Of a stretch of DNA of 9,567 nucleotides, positions 7,241 through 9,567 are shown one piece after another. Position numbers and translations under genes: made by a program. Each line of letters starts with the position of its first letter. The stretch's first letter is position 1. Source of the DNA: Gammaproteobacteria bacterium (GTDB lineage: Bacteria > Pseudomonadota > Gammaproteobacteria > GRL18); NCBI GenBank assembly GCA_027076245.1, contig JALTKC010000543.1, forward strand, positions 1 to 9,567. Reading direction: 5' to 3'. Under the pieces are notes generated by a model. That model was not told the DNA's origin, made no database searches, and saw only the letters and a list, made by a program, of their open reading frames with translations.

Positions 7241-7768
7241 ATGACTCAGGATAGTGACCACAAAATTAACCTTGAACAGGCTGCTGACAAGCTGGTGCAG
7301 GGCTACAACACCATGATGGACAAACTTTCAGAGTGGACGGAAAAAGCGGATGAAAATGCCGGCCCCATGATTATTAACGGGGTTAAGGAAGCTGAAGAGT
7401 TTTTAACAGACTTAAAAGAATGGACTGCAGAAGAAATTGACCTGATTTCACGTTATGTAAAACGAGATCTGCAGGATGCCGCTGAAAAAATGGAAAAGGA
7501 AAACAAAACTTTTCTGGAATGGCTGGAGTTTGACAAGCAGTTAATTGAGGACAAGATTCTCTCCGTATTTGCCAGTATGGCGGATCAAACCCGACTAGAG
7601 CTGGATCATCTGAGAGAGACCGCCAATGAGTGGCATACCGGTGAAATTACCGGTATCGGGGTGCTGGTATGCCAGAACTGCGGTAAGGAGCTGCATTTTA
7701 ATAAGCCGGGGCGTATTCCGCCCTGCCCTTCCTGTAAGCATACGGTGTTTAGGCGTAAGGGGGGGTAG
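7241..7768 (+). CDS. ybeL: YbeL-like zinc-ribbon protein (DUF1451)
   Basis: A 175-residue cytoplasmic protein of unknown function, related to E. coli YbeL (about 160 residues), which also sits divergent to leuS. The N-terminal two thirds (about 10-130) is charged and helical, probably coiled-coil, with many Glu, Lys and Asp. The C-terminus is a zinc ribbon: HTGEITGIGVLVCQNCGKEL followed by PCPSCKH, giving Cys144, Cys147, Cys162 and Cys165 as the likely Zn ligands. The start is ATG with GAGGA seven nt upstream; an extended TTG start at 7187 (193 aa) is unlikely. The last codons contain seven consecutive G just before the TAG stop, a possible slippage site. The gene converges on grxD and is followed after 1 nt by the second heptamer array. 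The family has no established biochemical role. Confidence 0.9.
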   Translation: MTQDSDHKINLEQAADKLVQGYNTMMDKLSEWTEKADENAGPMIINGVKEAEEFLTDLKEWTAEEIDLISRYVKRDLQDAAEKMEKENKTFLEWLEFDKQLIEDKILSVFASMADQTRLELDHLRETANEWHTGEITGIGVLVCQNCGKELHFNKPGRIPPCPSCKHTVFRRKGG

Positions 7769-7769
7769 A

Positions 7770-7827
7770 GTGTTAAGTGTTAAGTGTTAAGTGTTAAGTG
7801 TTAAGTGTTAAGTGTTAAGTGTTAAGT
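7770..7827 (+). repeat. Perfect heptanucleotide tandem array, 8 units, behind the zinc-ribbon gene
   Basis: The unit GTGTTAA is repeated eight times without a mismatch (7770-7825), followed by a partial GT. The array begins one base after the TAG stop of the zinc-ribbon gene. It is the same sequence as the array at 122-172 and lies in the same orientation relative to its upstream gene, hence inverted on the chromosome. The last unit also forms the left arm of the hairpin at 7821-7838. Confidence 0.97.
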
Positions 7828-7847
7828 AAGAGCTTAGCTGTTTTTTT
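7821..7847 (+). terminator. Candidate intrinsic terminator built on the last heptamer unit
   Basis: GTTAAG (7821-7826), which belongs to the last repeat unit, can pair with CTTAGC (7833-7838). This gives a 6-bp stem with one G-U pair and a 6-nt loop (TAAGAG). It is followed by TG and seven T (7841-7847). The stem is weak (two G-C pairs), so efficiency is doubtful. A much stronger terminator lies about 60 nt downstream. Confidence 0.4.
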
Positions 7848-7898
7848 GGATAATTCCTAATAACCGTTAAATAATTTACTCAAAAATAACTGGCAATA

Positions 7899-7935
7899 AA
7901 AAAGCCCCGTTCAGACTGCTCTGTTGGGGCTTTTT
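7899..7935. terminator. Bidirectional intrinsic terminator between ybeL-like gene and grxD
   Basis: A perfect 10-bp stem pairs AAAAAGCCCC (7899-7908) with GGGGCTTTTT (7926-7935). The 17-nt loop can itself pair CAGA with TCTG. The GC core is flanked by A on one side and T on the other, so it is U-tailed on both strands. It can end the plus-strand zinc-ribbon transcript and the minus-strand grxD transcript (grxD stop at 7955). Confidence 0.92.
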
Positions 7936-7954
7936 AAACGCATAAAGCAGATAG

Positions 7955-8299
7955 TTATTCTGCTTTTTCTGCGCCTTCTTTTGAAGCAGCAACGGCTTCT
8001 TCGCACATTTTTTTCAGTTCACCGCTCTGGAACATTTCCAGGGTAATGTCACAGCCGCCAATCAGTTCGTGATTGATGTAAATCTGCGGGAAAGTTGGCC
8101 AGTCGGCATAGCGTGGCAGGTTTTCAAATATTTCCGGATCCTGCAGGACATTGACATAGGCAAATTCAACACCGGTATTCATCAGTGCCTGAGCTGCACG
8201 GGATGAAAAGCCGCAGGACGGCATTTGTGGTGTGCCTTTCATAAAGATCACAATCGGGTTATTTTTTACGGCATCATCAATACGCTGCATTACGTCCAT
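7955..8299 (-). CDS. grxD: Monothiol glutaredoxin GrxD (CGFS type)
   Basis: A 114-residue single-domain CGFS glutaredoxin, close to the 115 residues of E. coli Grx4. These proteins bind a [2Fe-2S] cluster as a dimer with glutathione, often with BolA-like partners, and pass clusters to apo-proteins; they have little disulfide reductase activity. The motif KGTPQMPSCGFS (21-32) holds the cluster-ligand Cys29. WPTFPQIYI (67-75) contains the conserved cis-Pro turn and GGCDI (81-85) is the glutathione-binding GG(C)D. The C-terminus is an acidic/Ala-rich tail. The start ATG at 8297-8299 has AGGAG 8 nt upstream. The gene appears monocistronic, with a candidate promoter about 80-100 nt upstream and a strong terminator just downstream. 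Confidence 0.97.
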   Translation of the reverse strand: MDVMQRIDDAVKNNPIVIFMKGTPQMPSCGFSSRAAQALMNTGVEFAYVNVLQDPEIFENLPRYADWPTFPQIYINHELIGGCDITLEMFQSGELKKMCEEAVAASKEGAEKAE

Positions 8300-8375
8300 A
8301 AATCGGGCTCCTGGTTTTAAATCGGATAAATTAAATTGCTGAGTAATTAAATTAGTTAAAGCTTATATGGGGCAT

Positions 8376-8402
8376 ATTATACCGGATTTCAATAAAAACC
8401 AA
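8376..8402 (-). promoter_or_regulatory. Candidate sigma70 promoter for grxD
   Basis: A consensus -10 TATAAT (minus strand, 8376-8381) has a -35-like TTGGTT (8397-8402) 15 nt upstream, slightly short spacing. The predicted leader to the grxD ATG is about 70 nt. No clear IscR or other operator is recognised by eye. Confidence 0.55.
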
Positions 8403-8451
8403 GTGTTTTTGTATGTTAATTCCATTTTCAGTTTCCCCTATTCTGTAGTCA

Positions 8452-9204
8452 TTAATGATTGTTAATACTTTGAGATGACCATTTTTGAAGTACCCATGCT
8501 GATAGAGCACCCAATAATAGCCAGAAAATTCCATTAACAACACCGGTAGCGATCAAAAATTGCTGATGTAATTCTGTTAACTGTAGAACGACTTCAGGAT
8601 CCATTTGCTTAAACGGGCTGCCCGTAATAGCAGGTGCCCCAATGAGATGAGGGATCAATAGAAAAAAAACAGCAAATAATTTTTTTGCACCTGTAAGATA
8701 AAATAGTAATCCCAGTCCCGTTGCACTGGATATGACCGTAAATACCCACCAGATTTGACGAGCTTCAAGCGTTGCAGCCTGCATACCCGGTATTTCCGGG
8801 TGCAGGCCAAAAGAAGGTGCGATAAAAACCGAAAGATAGCCAGCCACACCCCAGACTATGCCCTGCAATAAACTTACAGGTGTTTTTTTATACATACTGA
8901 CCAGGTTCATCAAAGACAGCAATACAATTGCATAACCGATGCCAGACAGAATATTGGCTACCACCGTATAAAAAATTCGTTCTGCACCATCTTCCGGAGC
9001 CCACGCCTCTTCATCATGGTGATGCCCACTCATTGCATCAGAACCAGAAGGGGTATGTTGATGCGATTCCTGTTCCGTACTGCTTTCAAACTTTTCAGCA
9101 GCATAAATGATATCTGACACCCGAAATTGCTGTATAACACTGAACACAAGACCCGCTATAATGCCCACCAACAGAGCACTAAAAATAATATTACGAAACA
9201 ACAT
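8452..9204 (-). CDS. cbtA: CbtA family membrane protein, proposed cobalt transporter subunit
   Basis: A 250-residue inner-membrane protein matching the CbtA family (proposed cobalt transporter, partner of CbtB). Six hydrophobic segments are visible at about 6-24, 79-104, 112-130, 152-170, 175-192 and 216-239. Between the first and second lies a hydrophilic His-rich loop (SHQHTPSGSDAMSGHHHDEE, about 47-66), a plausible metal-binding segment. Other family-like features are IAPSFGLHPEIPG (128-140), ARQIWWVFT (148-156) and IPHLIGAP (184-191) in or near membrane segments. Start ATG is at 9202-9204, with a GAGAG ribosome site about 6 nt upstream. It follows cbtB by 130 nt in the same direction. Cobalt as substrate is a family-level proposal based on genomic association with B12 genes, not shown by this sequence. 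Confidence 0.88.
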   Translation of the reverse strand: MLFRNIIFSALLVGIIAGLVFSVIQQFRVSDIIYAAEKFESSTEQESHQHTPSGSDAMSGHHHDEEAWAPEDGAERIFYTVVANILSGIGYAIVLLSLMNLVSMYKKTPVSLLQGIVWGVAGYLSVFIAPSFGLHPEIPGMQAATLEARQIWWVFTVISSATGLGLLFYLTGAKKLFAVFFLLIPHLIGAPAITGSPFKQMDPEVVLQLTELHQQFLIATGVVNGIFWLLLGALSAWVLQKWSSQSINNH

Positions 9205-9230
9205 AAAAAACTCTCTTTATCCGGGGAAAC

Positions 9231-9321
9231 ATAACCTGTAAGATGGGTAATCCTTCAGCCGGTTGATCACAGATTGTTATGCATTAAAAAAACAGACTAA
9301 ACGAAAAGTTTATAACCTGTA
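9231..9321. repeat. Pair of 10-bp direct repeats in the cbtB-cbtA gap
   Basis: ATAACCTGTA occurs at 9231-9240 and again at 9312-9321, starts 81 nt apart, in the non-coding gap between cbtB and cbtA (9205-9334). It could be a regulator site or chance. No cobalamin-riboswitch B12 box was seen in this gap, and no clear promoter or terminator. Confidence 0.4.
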
Positions 9322-9334
9322 TAACATTAATGGT

Positions 9335-9532
9335 TTAGTGACAGGGGAATGCAAAGGTATGACGAGTATCATGGGCAGCATTGTGTGCTTCTGCAGTTGG
9401 CAAAAAACCGACAGCATAAAGAACAACCAGCCCCAATATAATAGCACCGGCTATTTGTGACAGTAGTGCCATGGATTTTGGTTGCAGCTCTGCCTTGCTT
9501 TCAGACAGGGGATTCAGGGTTGTTGTTTTCAT
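9335..9532 (-). CDS. cbtB: CbtB family small membrane protein, proposed cobalt transporter subunit
   Basis: A 65-residue protein with one membrane segment (about 21-43) and a short metal-ligand-rich tail HNAAHDTRHTFAFPCH (50-65; His50, His54, His58, Cys64, His65). This tail is the hallmark of the CbtB family, found next to CbtA. The start ATG at 9530-9532 is supported by GGAG 10 nt upstream; a further in-frame start at 9556 (MLYRSNII...) would overlap the ribosome site and the candidate promoter start region. It is the first gene of the cbtBA pair. As with cbtA, cobalt specificity is inferred from the family. Confidence 0.9.
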   Translation of the reverse strand: MKTTTLNPLSESKAELQPKSMALLSQIAGAIILGLVVLYAVGFLPTAEAHNAAHDTRHTFAFPCH

Positions 9533-9558
9533 TATAATATTACTCCGATATAGCACAC

Positions 9559-9564
9559 ATTATA
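9559..9564 (-). promoter_or_regulatory. Candidate -10 element for cbtBA at the window edge
   Basis: A consensus TATAAT on the minus strand lies 26 nt before the cbtB ATG. Any -35 is outside the window. If used, transcription would start near 9552 and the leader would be only about 20 nt, too short for a riboswitch downstream of this promoter. Confidence 0.45.
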
Positions 9565-9567
9565 CGC

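Noticed and set aside
8394..8410. AAAAAC/GTTTTT hairpin as a terminator for cbtA
   Set aside because: Only one G-C pair in a 6-bp stem, and it overlaps the candidate grxD -35; too weak to call.
8352..8543. 63-codon frame on the minus strand across the cbtA 3' end
   Set aside because: Out of frame with cbtA, overlapping the grxD promoter region, with no ribosome site or family resemblance.
9205..9334. Cobalamin riboswitch between cbtB and cbtA
   Set aside because: No B12-box-like sequence or convincing multi-helix fold could be seen by eye.

Overview
The window looks like chromosomal core DNA of a moderate-GC gammaproteobacterium. Gene order and protein sequences fit the leuS-lptE-holA-(proA)-nadD-rsfS-rlmH cluster of that class, with a divergent ybeL-type zinc-ribbon gene next to leuS as in enterics. 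The genus cannot be fixed from sequence alone. No phage, IS element, CRISPR array, tRNA or rRNA is visible.

Layout, right to left on the minus strand. A seven-gene, tightly packed run starts at a divergent promoter region near 7089-7240: leuS (leucyl-tRNA synthetase), lptE (LPS-assembly lipoprotein), holA (DNA polymerase III delta), proA (proline synthesis), nadD (NAD synthesis), rsfS (ribosome silencing) and rlmH (23S rRNA methylation). It continues towards maf, of which only the 5' end is inside the window. Junctions are short: proA-nadD overlap as TAATG, rsfS-rlmH abut as TAG-GTG, and lptE-holA are in one frame 15 nt apart, with a TTG start for holA. The genes serve housekeeping roles (translation, ribosome maturation, envelope, replication, cofactor synthesis) and probably share transcription.

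On the plus strand, the YbeL-like zinc-ribbon protein (7241-7768) diverges from leuS and converges on grxD. A strong hairpin at 7899-7935 can terminate both strands. Further right, on the minus strand, are cbtB and cbtA (proposed cobalt transporter), then grxD (CGFS monothiol glutaredoxin, Fe-S delivery) with its own candidate promoter.

The least ordinary feature is a pair of perfect heptanucleotide tandem arrays (unit GTGTTAA read in the direction of the upstream gene). There are 7 units at 122-172 directly behind rlmH and 8 units at 7770-7827 directly behind the ybeL-like gene. Both start at, or 1 nt after, a TAG stop codon and both have the same orientation relative to their gene. They therefore form a long inverted repeat around a 7.6-kb block. 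Because the unit is 7 nt and holds the palindrome TTAA, three units place a TAA stop in all six frames. In the second array the last unit also forms the left arm of a hairpin followed by seven T. No wholly new multi-gene system is evident; the heptamer family is the best candidate for something undescribed.
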